A stretch of 64,000 bases of DNA from Flavobacteriales bacterium. Lineage in GTDB: Bacteria; Bacteroidota; Bacteroidia; Flavobacteriales_F; PHOS-HE28. How positions within the stretch are numbered: the first letter of the stretch is position 1; every line of letters begins with the position of its first letter. The stretch covers positions 1,178,001 through 1,242,000 of the forward strand of contig JADKHI010000001.1 in assembly GCA_016721825.1 (NCBI GenBank). The letters run 5' to 3'. A program made the position numbers and the translations under genes. Of this stretch, positions 25,277 to 34,400 are shown one piece after another. Under the pieces are notes generated by a model. It was not told the DNA's origin and ran no database searches. It saw only the letters and a program-made list of their open reading frames with translations.

Positions 25277-26860
25277 TCAAAGGTCGTAATAGCGGTTGAA
25301 GAGGCCCGTGCGGAAGCCCACATAGAAGTAACTCGCGTTCTCCGTGACCGGACCGGGCGTCACATCACGGTACTGCCAACCGGCCGTGACGCGCATGTTG
25401 GTCATCTGGTTCATCAGCCGCGAGAAGCTCAGGTCCAAATAGGTCGTTCGCCGATCGATGGGCGCTTCACTGACCACCTGTTCAATGCCCGGTTTGAAGA
25501 TGTCACCACCGAATGCGTCGGCATCCGTGGGATCGGTCCGCCGCATGGCCTGGTTGATCTTGCATTGCGCCCAGAACTTCTTCTTGATGCGCAGGTCCAT
25601 GATCACCACCAACTCGTTGAACGCAGCGCCCATGGGGTGTGCGAGCGGCTGCCCCGCATGTGCGAAGTTCATGTTCGGGTCGTTGTTCGAGTAGAGGAAG
25701 GGTGTGACGGCATTGTACTCCACCAACACGTGCATGTCCTTGCGGAACAGGTCGAACCACTGCAACCCGGCCTGCCAGCCGTTACGCGAAGCCTCCGCTC
25801 CATCGCTTGCGAACTGACCGTAAGCAAAGATCTTATCCGTGAGCTTGACCTTGGCGTGGAGCCCCACGAGCATGCCGTCCTGGTCGGGGTCACCGCCGGC
25901 CAAGGTGTTCAGTCCGATCACCGGGTTCAACTGCCAGGCATCCATCGGAAGCACACCGCTGGAATCGATGGTGCGCCACATGGTGCTCTCGAACAACCCC
26001 AACTGGACCGGGCCCGCATTGAAGCTCAGGTGATGAAAGCTCGCCCGTTTCCAATAGAACAGGCTCTCCGCGGAACCACCTGTGGGCAGCCGGGTGAACA
26101 CCTCCATCTTCGTGTTGATGGTGCTGTACTGCCAGCGCTTGTCAGGGCTCAACACGGATGCCTTGAAGTACGGATAGGGCGAGGTGTTGTCGCTCAAGAA
26201 CAGGCTTCGGTAGCCGTCCCCGACGAACATGCGGTCGTTGCCGAACTGCAGGTTCAGCCATCGCCAAGGCGTGTAACTCACGTTACCCATGGCCCAGGCG
26301 AAGTCCATCTTCTGTTGCTTGAGCGTCTTCACACGGCCCTGACCGGGTACCGCGCCCTGTTGGTTCGCATAGAGATAGAGGTACACCGGCAGGTCGGCCT
26401 GGTTCTCATAGAAAGTGGTCTGCACGGAGACCTTCGGCCCGAAATCGGCGGCGATGCGGATGCCACGGCCGTTGTGATAGGCCCGTCCATAAGTACTGTC
26501 CGTGTACAGCGCACTGTAGTCGAAGCCCAGATCGAACTGGAACACCGGATCGATCGTGGCCCGGAAATCCCCCTGCTTGATCTCGAACAGGTGCCGCTTG
26601 AACAGGAGCTCGGTCAGCTGGTAGTAGTACCTGCCGGAATCGGGGCGGAAGCCCAGCACGCCTTCGGTGTTGGCGCGGCTCTGGATGTAGGGGCGCAGAC
26701 CTGTGTGCGTCTCATCCGTCAGGCAGGCATGGTTGCGGTCCAGGTCGTAGTAGATGTCGCGGTTCAGCGGAATGTCGTTCTGTTGTGCGAACAGCCCCAG
26801 CGGTCCTGACAAGCAGGACCAAAGCAGGAAGCACGCGCGGAACGTGAGGAGCCGGAACAT
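25277..26860 (-). CDS. Outer-membrane beta-barrel protein, RemB/Wzi-like (first copy)
   Basis: 527 residues from ATG 26860; the reading from TTG 26875 adds only MSVRV. Signal peptide ending at LFAQQ. Beta-barrel composition; motifs YRSLFLSDNTSPYPYFK, FHHLSFNAGPVQLGLFE, FLYSNNDPNMNFAHAGQPLAHP and a terminal aromatic strand (YFYVGFRTGLFNRYYDL). It resembles the gliding motility RemB and capsule Wzi families. Head of the operon with the transferase and the second barrel protein. Which of the two families fits better cannot be settled by eye. Confidence 0.75.
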   Translation of the reverse strand: MFRLLTFRACFLLWSCLSGPLGLFAQQNDIPLNRDIYYDLDRNHACLTDETHTGLRPYIQSRANTEGVLGFRPDSGRYYYQLTELLFKRHLFEIKQGDFRATIDPVFQFDLGFDYSALYTDSTYGRAYHNGRGIRIAADFGPKVSVQTTFYENQADLPVYLYLYANQQGAVPGQGRVKTLKQQKMDFAWAMGNVSYTPWRWLNLQFGNDRMFVGDGYRSLFLSDNTSPYPYFKASVLSPDKRWQYSTINTKMEVFTRLPTGGSAESLFYWKRASFHHLSFNAGPVQLGLFESTMWRTIDSSGVLPMDAWQLNPVIGLNTLAGGDPDQDGMLVGLHAKVKLTDKIFAYGQFASDGAEASRNGWQAGLQWFDLFRKDMHVLVEYNAVTPFLYSNNDPNMNFAHAGQPLAHPMGAAFNELVVIMDLRIKKKFWAQCKINQAMRRTDPTDADAFGGDIFKPGIEQVVSEAPIDRRTTYLDLSFSRLMNQMTNMRVTAGWQYRDVTPGPVTENASYFYVGFRTGLFNRYYDL

Positions 26861-26881
26861 CACACGGACGGACAAGGGGAG

Positions 26882-26909
26882 CGAATGTAGAAGAACGGCG
26901 GCGCATCAA
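26882..26909 (-). promoter_or_regulatory. Promoter of the RemB/Wzi-like operon
   Basis: Minus strand: TTG (26907-26909), 17 bases, TACATTCG (26882-26889). ATG at 26860. Confidence 0.55.
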
Positions 26910-26914
26910 CAGGA

Positions 26915-26946
26915 ACGGCCCCTGCACCGGGTGGTACAAGGGCCGT
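26915..26946 (-). terminator. Long hairpin after fcl, probable terminator
   Basis: ACGGCCCCTGCACC / GGTACAAGGGCCGT with loop GGGT: 14 positions with two mismatches. It lies between the fcl stop and the next promoter. No clear T-run follows, so it may terminate weakly or protect the 3' end. Confidence 0.5.
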
Positions 26947-26962
26947 CCGAAAGGGTCGAAGA

Positions 26963-27901
26963 TCAGGCGTTGGCGAGCTCGCTCTTGGCGAATTCAGCAT
27001 AGACCGCCGCGATGCCATCGCGCAAGGCGATGCGGTGTTTCCAACCCATGTTGTGCAGGCGCGACACGTCCATCAGCTTGCGCGGGGTGCCATCCGGCTT
27101 CTCGGTGTTCCACTTCAGTTCACCCGTGTAGCCGACGATCTCCTTGATCATCTCGGCCAGCGCCTTGATGGTGAGGTCCTCGCCGGTACCGATGTTCACG
27201 AACATCTCTTCGTTGTAGTTCTGGAGCAGGAAGTAGCAACCGTCGGCCAGGTCGTCCACATGCAGAAACTCCCGCATGGGCGAACCCGTTCCCCAGACCT
27301 CCACGCTGGGCGCGTTCGTCACCTTGGCGGTGTGGAACTTGCGGATCAGCGCAGGCAGCACGTGGCTGTTGTTGAGGTCGTAGTTGTCGTTCGGCCCGTA
27401 CAGGTTCGTGGGCATAGCGCTGATGTAGTTGCAGCCGTACTGACGACGATAGCTCTCGGCCAGCTTGATGCCCGCGATCTTGGCGATGGCATAAGGCTCG
27501 TTGGTCTGCTCGAGCAGGCCCGTGAGCAGGCTCTCTTCCTTCAAGGGCTGTGGCGCCATCTTCGGATAGATGCACGAGGAACCAAGAAAGAGCAGCTTCT
27601 TCACCCCGTTCTCGTAACTGGAGTGGATCACGTTGCTCTCGATCATCAGGTTCTCGTACAGGAACTGCGCGCGGTACACATTGTTGGCGTGGATGCCGCC
27701 CACCTTCGCTGCCGCCAGCACCACCACATCGGGCTTCTCCTTTTCGAAGAAGTCCCGCACGGCGCCCTGGTCCTTCAGATCCAGCTCCTTGCTGCCACGC
27801 GTGATGATGTTGGCGTAGCCCTCGGCCTGAAGCTTTCGAACGATCGCACTGCCCACCATGCCGCGGTGGCCGGCGATGTAGATCTTGTCTGTCTTGTTCA
27901 T
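26963..27901 (-). CDS. fcl: GDP-L-fucose synthase
   Basis: 312 residues from ATG 27901 (upstream TTG 27910 rejected). Short-chain dehydrogenase/reductase: NAD(P) motif GHRGMVGSAIV, GSSCIYP with active-site Ser and Cys, and Tyr-Lys catalytic pair in EPYAIAKIAGIK. Performs the 3,5-epimerisation and 4-reduction of GDP-4-keto-6-deoxymannose made by Gmd. Gmd is encoded 73 bases upstream on the same strand, the usual pair for GDP-L-fucose. Confidence 0.95.
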   Translation of the reverse strand: MNKTDKIYIAGHRGMVGSAIVRKLQAEGYANIITRGSKELDLKDQGAVRDFFEKEKPDVVVLAAAKVGGIHANNVYRAQFLYENLMIESNVIHSSYENGVKKLLFLGSSCIYPKMAPQPLKEESLLTGLLEQTNEPYAIAKIAGIKLAESYRRQYGCNYISAMPTNLYGPNDNYDLNNSHVLPALIRKFHTAKVTNAPSVEVWGTGSPMREFLHVDDLADGCYFLLQNYNEEMFVNIGTGEDLTIKALAEMIKEIVGYTGELKWNTEKPDGTPRKLMDVSRLHNMGWKHRIALRDGIAAVYAEFAKSELANA

Positions 27902-27922
27902 CTGTTCCAAATGATCGGTGAG

Positions 27923-27941
27923 GTCGACCCCGTGGGTCGAC
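27923..27941. repeat. Perfect 8-bp hairpin between gmd and fcl
   Basis: GTCGACCC-CGT-GGGTCGAC, perfect inverted repeat in the 73-base gap. No T-run; likely an mRNA processing or stability element. Confidence 0.55.
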
Positions 27942-27952
27942 GCTACACAGAA

Positions 27953-27983
27953 CAGGAATGGATCGCGTTAGCGATCATTCCTG
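27953..27983. repeat. 13-14 bp hairpin spanning the gmd stop codon
   Basis: CAGGAATGGATCGC-GTTA-GCGATCATTCCTG with one bulge. It includes the gmd TGA. Together with the hairpin 12 bases away it fills the gmd-fcl gap. Confidence 0.6.
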
Positions 27984-29156
27984 TTCGTGCAGGATCTTGT
28001 GGCCGCCTTTCTTCAGGTACACGTCGCGCTTGAAGAGCTCTAGATCGCTCTGCACCATCTCGCTCACCAGGGCCTTCAGGTCGTACTTGTGTTTCCAACC
28101 GAGCACGCGCTTGGCCTTGCTGGGGTCGCCTTCCAGGTGGTCCACTTCGGCCGGACGGTAGTAACGCTTGTCGATGGCGACGAGCGTCCTGCCGGTCTTC
28201 TTGTCGATGCCTTTCTCGTTCACGCCCTTGCCTTTCCATTCGAGCTTGATGCCCACTTGCGCGAAGGCCAGGTCGATGAAATGACGCACGGTGTAGGTCT
28301 TGCCGGTGGCGAGCACGAAATCATCGGGTTTCTTGGCCTGCAGCATCAACCACATGCCTTCCACATAATCCTTCGCATGGCCCCAGTCGCGCTTGGCGTC
28401 GATGTTTCCGAGGTAAAGCGCATCCTGCAGGCCGAGCTTGATCTTGGCCACGGCGCGCGTGATCTTGCGCGTCACGAAGGTCTCACCGCGCAGTGGGCTT
28501 TCGTGGTTGAAGAGGATGCCGTTACAGGCGAAGATGTTGTAGCTCTCCCGGTAGTTCTTGGTGATCCAGAAGCCGTAGAGCTTGGCCACGCCGTAGGGGC
28601 TCTTGGGGTAGAAAGGCGTTTCCTCGTTCTGTGCACGGGGCAGCACGCCACCATACAGTTCGCTGGTGCTGGCCTGGTAGAACTTGGTCTTCTTCTCCAT
28701 GCCCAGGATGCGGATGGCCTCCAGGAAGCGGAGCGTACCGATACCGTCAGCGTTGGCCGTGTACTCGGGCATCTCGAAGCTCACAGCCACGTGGCTCATC
28801 GCAGCAAGGTTGTAGATCTCGTCCGGCTGGATCTCCTTCACCAGGCGGAGACAGTTGACACTGTCGGTGAGGTCACCGTAGTGCAGGTGGAAGGGGCGGC
28901 CCTTCTCGTGCATGTCGTGGTAGAGGTGATCGATGCGGTCCGTGTTGAACAGCGAACTGCGGCGCTTGACGCCGTGCACCTCGTAGCCCTTGTTGAGCAA
29001 CAGCTCGCTCAGGTAGGCACCATCCTGACCGGTGACACCGGTGATGAGGGCGACCTTGCGTTTGCCGGGCTTCGCGGCGTTGGCCTTGGCGGCTTTCGGT
29101 TTCTTGGCAACAGCCACAGTGGCGCTGCGCTTTACGGGCTTTCGTTTCGTGGTCAT
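27975..29156 (-). CDS. gmd: GDP-mannose 4,6-dehydratase with basic N-terminal extension
   Basis: 393 residues from ATG 29156. Core SDR enzyme: ALITGVTGQDGAYLSELL, HYGDLTDS, catalytic Thr-Glu-Tyr-Lys set in STSELYG and YGVAKLYGFWI, and the NHESPLRGETFVTRKI segment. It converts GDP-mannose to GDP-4-keto-6-deoxymannose. The first ~33 residues are Lys/Ala/Pro-rich and not part of the usual enzyme. It begins 5 bases after the cysQ stop, so cysQ-gmd-fcl form one unit. Confidence 0.94.
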   Translation of the reverse strand: MTTKRKPVKRSATVAVAKKPKAAKANAAKPGKRKVALITGVTGQDGAYLSELLLNKGYEVHGVKRRSSLFNTDRIDHLYHDMHEKGRPFHLHYGDLTDSVNCLRLVKEIQPDEIYNLAAMSHVAVSFEMPEYTANADGIGTLRFLEAIRILGMEKKTKFYQASTSELYGGVLPRAQNEETPFYPKSPYGVAKLYGFWITKNYRESYNIFACNGILFNHESPLRGETFVTRKITRAVAKIKLGLQDALYLGNIDAKRDWGHAKDYVEGMWLMLQAKKPDDFVLATGKTYTVRHFIDLAFAQVGIKLEWKGKGVNEKGIDKKTGRTLVAIDKRYYRPAEVDHLEGDPSKAKRVLGWKHKYDLKALVSEMVQSDLELFKRDVYLKKGGHKILHEQE

Positions 29157-29161
29157 GATGG

Positions 29162-29995
29162 TTATTGGACGATGAACCAGGGATTCACCAGTTCGTTCTT
29201 GTTGTAACGGAGTCGTGTGTTCGTGGTGAGGTCGAGCACTTCGCGGCCGGCCTCCATGGCGATCGCGTGACCCGCGGCCGTGTCCCATTCCATGGTGGGG
29301 GCATAGCGTGGATACACGTCGGCAAGGCCCTCGGCGACGATAGCGATCTTCAACGCCGAGCCCATGGTGGTGAGGGTGATGTCACCGTGCAAGGACCGCA
29401 TGCGCTCGATGAAGGCCTCGGTCTCGGGGCTCGCATGGCTGCGGCTGGCCACGACGGTGTAGGCCTCGCGGGCATGTTCAACGGGCAGGCGGGTGCTCAT
29501 CAGGGTCCGTTCATACGCACCGCTGCCCGGTTTGGTTGCCGCCGATCCCTGGCGCCAGGCCCCGCCCCCTTCCCATGCGAAATAGAGCAGGTCGGTCACC
29601 GGTGCATAGAGCACGCCCCCAAGCGGCACCGAGGTTCCCAGCGGACCGCCCGGAAGTCCATCGCGACCCATTAGCGCGATGTTCACCGTGAACTCGCCGT
29701 TGCGCTTCACGAACTCCTTGGTGCCGTCCAACGGGTCCACGAGCCAGTACATGTCCCAGCCCTGGCGCTCCTGAATGGGCACATCCCGGCCTTCCTCGCT
29801 CAGCATCGGAAGTCCAGTTCCAGCAAGGCATTCAGCGATCGCGGCATGGGCCTTCAGGTCGGCCTCGGTCAAGGGCGAACGGTCGGCCTTCTCCTGAACA
29901 ACGAAGCCACGACCATAGACCTCAAGGATGCAGCGACCCGCATCGAACGCGGCGTCGATGGCGGTACCGATCAGGGTCTGAAGCTGTTGGGCCAC
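29162..29995 (-). CDS. cysQ: 3'(2'),5'-bisphosphate nucleotidase CysQ
   Basis: 277 residues from GTG 29995. Lithium-sensitive phosphatase of the inositol monophosphatase superfamily: LSEEGRD, metal motif WLVDPLDGTKEFVKRNGEFTVNIALM, and the C-terminal MEWDTAAGHAI motif. It hydrolyses PAP (and PAPS), the by-product of sulfation and sulfate assimilation. Placement in one unit with gmd and fcl raises the possibility of sulfated fucose polysaccharide, but no sulfotransferase is visible nearby. The -7 box lies only 4 bases before the GTG. Confidence 0.9.
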   Translation of the reverse strand: MAQQLQTLIGTAIDAAFDAGRCILEVYGRGFVVQEKADRSPLTEADLKAHAAIAECLAGTGLPMLSEEGRDVPIQERQGWDMYWLVDPLDGTKEFVKRNGEFTVNIALMGRDGLPGGPLGTSVPLGGVLYAPVTDLLYFAWEGGGAWRQGSAATKPGSGAYERTLMSTRLPVEHAREAYTVVASRSHASPETEAFIERMRSLHGDITLTTMGSALKIAIVAEGLADVYPRYAPTMEWDTAAGHAIAMEAGREVLDLTTNTRLRYNKNELVNPWFIVQ

Positions 29996-29999
29996 ACGC

Positions 30000-30007
30000 C
30001 AAAGCTA
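30000..30007 (-). promoter_or_regulatory. -7 box of cysQ-gmd-fcl, leaderless type
   Basis: TAGCTTTG on the minus strand, exact match to TAnnTTTG, four bases before GTG 29995. Confidence 0.55.
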
Positions 30008-30077
30008 GCTGCGGTCCCAGCCTTCAGCAGGCCTGGGATCGGATGTCGTCCACAGCCTTCCTGTGAAAACCAAGCTT

Positions 30078-31424
30078 TCACTTCACCTCGCGCGCTGAGT
30101 ATTGGCGGTAGAGGGCCTTCTGGTGGTCATCCAGCGAAATGCGGCGACCGTCGATGAAGGCCTGCGTGACGTTGTTGGTGCGCATATCGAGCACATCGCC
30201 CGTGGACACGATCAGCGTGGCGCTCTTGCCCACTTCCAAGCTACCGTAGGCCTTGTCGATACCTAAGACGTGGGCCGCATCGAGGGTGATGCTCTGCAAG
30301 GCGGCTTCCGCGTCCAGCCCATACGCAGCAGCCGTGCCAGCGGTGAAGGCCAGGTTGCGCGAGCCCATACGATCGTGCTCACCCGAATAGCCCAAGCAGA
30401 ACCGCACACCGCGCTCTTTCAACAAGGCGGGCAGCCGATAAGGCAGGTCCACATCATCGTCATCCCGGTGCGGAAGGCTGTGCAAGCGTTGCAGCACCAC
30501 GTCGACCTTGTTATCGCGCAGCAGGTCGCTCACGCGCCAGGCATCATAACCACCGACGATGACAAGGTGTGCGATGCCGAACTCCTTGGCGAAGAGCACG
30601 GCCTCCTGGATCTCCCGTGCCAGGTCGGCATGTACGAACAGGGTCTGCGAGCCATCGAAAAGCCCATGCATGGCAGCGCAGCGCAGATCCGTTCCCACAG
30701 CCTTGCCCGCACCGTAGGCTTTCGCGGCGAGGAAGAACTGCCGGACCGCTTCGATGCGCTCTGCGCGAACGTCCTGTTTCTCCTTCTTGGTGGCACCCGG
30801 TTCCGCCCACCAGCCCTCACGCACGAAAGCACGCGGCCAGTTCAGGTGGATGCCATCATCAACCTTCACCGTCGCTTGCTCCCAGTCCCAAGCATCAAGC
30901 TGCATGATGCTGCTGGTGCCGCTGATGGTGCCTCCGCGCGGTGTGGCCTGTACGAGAAGGACGCCGTTGGAACGCACCGTGGGAATGATGCGCGAGTCGA
31001 CATTGAACGCTGGCTGTGTGCGCACCTCGGGTTCCATGTCGCCCGTTTCGTCCACATCAGCGGTGGCACGGACCTGGTCCACCTCCTGCAGGCCTAGCGT
31101 CGCATCGGCCAGGATGAAGCCGGGATAGACGTGCGTTCCGTGAGCGTCGATCACCGTATCGTACACGGCCGTGGCGCCGTACTCGAAGCCGACGAAATCG
31201 ATCGTGCCGTTGCGGAAGCCCACAGCGCCATCAGCGATCACCTTGCCGTTGCCGACGTGCACGGTACCACCCTTCACCAGCATGCTCTTGGTCTGCAACG
31301 GAGCAGGCGTAGGCCGCTGCGCAAGCAATGCGCACGCCATCAGCTGGCAAACGCAGGAGGCTGCAACGCGCATCGCGCGCTTCACCTGCCAGCTACCATT
31401 GCTACCTGCCTGCTGATACCTCAT
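30078..31424 (-). CDS. Secreted amidohydrolase-fold protein lacking the HxH motif
   Basis: 448 residues from ATG 31424, which overlaps the upstream stop (ATGA); an inner ATG at 31373 gives a tidier signal peptide (MRVAASCVCQLMACALLAQ) and may be the real start. Composite-domain strands at both ends (MLVKGGTVHVGNGKVIADGAV; GSLEVGKSATLIVSTGDVLDMR) flank a TIM barrel. The first metal motif, normally HxH after PGFID, reads PGFILADATLG, so a standard binuclear site cannot form. Likely periplasmic, and either a non-hydrolytic subunit or one with an altered site. It is co-translated with the longer partner. Confidence 0.82.
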   Translation of the reverse strand: MRYQQAGSNGSWQVKRAMRVAASCVCQLMACALLAQRPTPAPLQTKSMLVKGGTVHVGNGKVIADGAVGFRNGTIDFVGFEYGATAVYDTVIDAHGTHVYPGFILADATLGLQEVDQVRATADVDETGDMEPEVRTQPAFNVDSRIIPTVRSNGVLLVQATPRGGTISGTSSIMQLDAWDWEQATVKVDDGIHLNWPRAFVREGWWAEPGATKKEKQDVRAERIEAVRQFFLAAKAYGAGKAVGTDLRCAAMHGLFDGSQTLFVHADLAREIQEAVLFAKEFGIAHLVIVGGYDAWRVSDLLRDNKVDVVLQRLHSLPHRDDDDVDLPYRLPALLKERGVRFCLGYSGEHDRMGSRNLAFTAGTAAAYGLDAEAALQSITLDAAHVLGIDKAYGSLEVGKSATLIVSTGDVLDMRTNNVTQAFIDGRRISLDDHQKALYRQYSAREVK

Positions 31425-34400
31425 GGGCGTTCACCGAGCGTTTCGCATTCCCAATGCCGTTTCTCCCTGTGCTCGCCCTTCCGCACCGGGGCACCGGCCT
31501 TCTTGGCGGCCAACATGCGGGTGATGATGCGTTCACGTTCAAGTTGCTGGGCTTTTCGCAACTCCAGATCCTGCGCTGCATCGAAACGCCGAACACCGTC
31601 AACGAAGGTCATTTCGCAACGCGCACCAATGCTCAGCGGGTCCATGTTCCACAGCACGATGTCAGCGTCCTTTCCCACCTCCACGCTGCCCATGCGCTCT
31701 TCCAGGTGAAGCATGCGGGCCGGGTTCAAGGTCACCATCTTCCACGCTTCCTCCGGTGGTACGCCGCCATACTTGATGGCCTTCGCGGCCTCCTGGTTCA
31801 GGCGACGGCTCATCTCCGCATCATCGCTGTTGAGGCCGGTGTTCACTCCCGCACGCCAGAGCAGTGCCGCGTTGTAGGGGATCGCATCGCCCACTTCCAT
31901 CTTGTAGGCCCACCAATCGCTGAAGGTGCTGGCATTGGCCCCATGGGCCTTCAGCTTGCCGGCCACCTTGTAGCCTTCCAGGATGTGGGTGAGGGTGTTG
32001 ACACGGAAGCCCATGCTGTCGGCCACGTGCATGAGCATGTCCACTTCGCTCTGCACATAGCTATGGCAGCTAATGAAGCGCTTGCCTGCGAGGATCTCCG
32101 CCAGCGCATCCAGCTCCAGATCACGCCGGGGGACCAACGCCGTCTCCTTCTCTTTGGGCTTCAGTTCATCATGGAAACGCCATTTCTCAGCGTAGGTGCG
32201 GGCCCGATGGAAGCCATCGTACATCACCTGTTCAACGCCCATGCGCGTCTGCGGAAAGCGGCGACCGTCGCTGTTCCAGTTGCTCTGTTTCACGTTCTCT
32301 CCCAGGGCGAACTTGATGAAGCCGGGAGCACCTGCAATGGGAAAGGCATCAGCACCCATGCCCCAACGCAGCTTCACCAAGGAGCTCTGACCACCGATGG
32401 GGTTGGCACTACCATGCAATTGCTGGATGGCGGTGACCCCTCCGGCGAGGTTGCGGTAGATGTCAATGTCGTCCGGGTCGATCACATCGCCCATGCGGAC
32501 CTCTGCGGTCACGGCCTGCGAACCTTCGTTCACGCCGCGCGCAATGGCGATGTGGGAGTGCTCATCGATGATGCCGCAGGTGATGTGCTTGCCGGTGGCA
32601 TCGATCTCCGAGACCCCTGGCCGACCCTTCCCAGGGAAGAGCGTTGCGACCTGGAGCCCCTGCCCCACCCCCAGCACACGCCCGCCACTGATGCACACAT
32701 CCGCATCACGCAGAATGCCTTGCGGTCCATTGGTCCACACCGTGGCATGGCGGAAGATCACGGTCCCGGTATCAGGCAACTGCGCATGTCCGAAACCCGA
32801 TAGCGGGAACCAGACCTCGCCCACCGGAACGCGGTAAAGACTGTCCAAGGTGCGGTCCTCGCGGTCGCGTTCCTTGTCGTTGCGGCGCACGGCCTGCCGC
32901 ACTGCGCTCCATGCCGTCCACGTTCCGCCGGGTAGCTGGCCCTGGCCGTCCCAGATGCCGCCACGATCGTGCACGATGCCGTTCAATCGGACCTGACCGG
33001 GCAGGCCCAACTTGCTGCCTTCGAACTGCAGGGTGATCAATTGACCTGTGCGTTGAAGCGTCGCCTTCACACGGGTGCTGTCGTCGGCAGGCCGGTAGAT
33101 CTCGACCTCTGGTTTCTCCGTCCCCTTCAACTCGAACTTCAAGATGGTGGTGCGCAGATTCAGGTCGTAGACGCCGCGGAGATCCTCGTCATCGTGATCC
33201 TTCAGCAGAAAACGGCGACCGGCCACCCAGGTCTCGTGGATCGTGTTCTTCCGTGCGAGCAGGTGGTCCGAGGTGATCAGGAAGTTGGCGAGCATGCCCT
33301 TGCGCAAGGTCCCGACCCGATCGGAGAGACCGAACATGGCCGCAGGATGCGTGGTGATCGCTGCGATCGCTTCCGCACTGTCCAGACCGGCCATCACCAC
33401 CCGACGCAGGTTCGACCAAAGCTCAGCGGGCTCCTTCAAGCCTTGGGTGGTGAACGCGAAGGTGACCCCGGCGGCCTTCAACCGTGCGGCGTTGCTTGGT
33501 GCGAGCTCCCAGTGCTTCAGTTGTGCGGTGGTCACCTCCAAGGCTTCGAAGGGATCCTCCACATCAAAGGCCTCAGGCAGTGTCAGCGGAAGGATCAGGG
33601 ACTGACCCGTGGCAACAACCTCGTTCAACCGAGCGTACTCGTCACCATTCCCCTTCACCACGAAGCGCAGGCCGAACTCCTTGCCGATGGCGCTGATGCG
33701 CAGGATGTCGTTGCGTTCACTGGCCTCGAAGACCAAGGGCAGGTCAAGCTGGGCGTTCAGGGCTTCGAGCTCCGTATCACTCTGCTCCATGCGACCTTGC
33801 TCCGCATACCACCGAGCGTCGTACAAGGTCTGTCGCAACAGTGCGATGCTGCCGGTGAGCGAGGAGGGATAGTTATCGGGCGAGCTGCCTTTGCGGAAGG
33901 AGAACTGCGCCGCACAACGCGGCATGATCACATCCTCGTTGACACTTCTGCCCGCCAGCACCACAGCTGCGGAAGTGCCCCGCACAATACCGTCGTTCCG
34001 TTGCGTGATCACCGTGCCAAAGCCTTGCGCCCGCAAGGCCCCGGCCTTCTCGGCGTCGGCCACGAGCAACTGATCGGCACGGGTGGTGGCATGGACGGCG
34101 CGGTTCCAGAAACGAGCGCCCGCGGGCGCTTCACTTCCCTTGGGTGCATCGGGAACGCCGTAGGTCCCGTAGGGCTCCACCAGCGCCGGCCAGATGTGCA
34201 GGCCTTCAAGATCGTGCACGATCGCCCCAGCAGGCACCCGGAGGCGTGCGCCCACGCCGATCACCTGATCCTCCTGGATCAGCAGGGTGGCCTCGGGCAG
34301 CACCTCGTCCGGTGTTACGTGGATGATGGCGTTGGTGAAGGCGTGTACCGGATGCGCCGTGTTCTCCGGACCGTTGACGGGGACGTTCACCTGAGCCCCC

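Noticed and set aside
30015..30036. TCCCAG/CTGGGA hairpin as terminator of the amidohydrolase operon
   Set aside because: Mismatched stem and no T-run follow; left uncalled.
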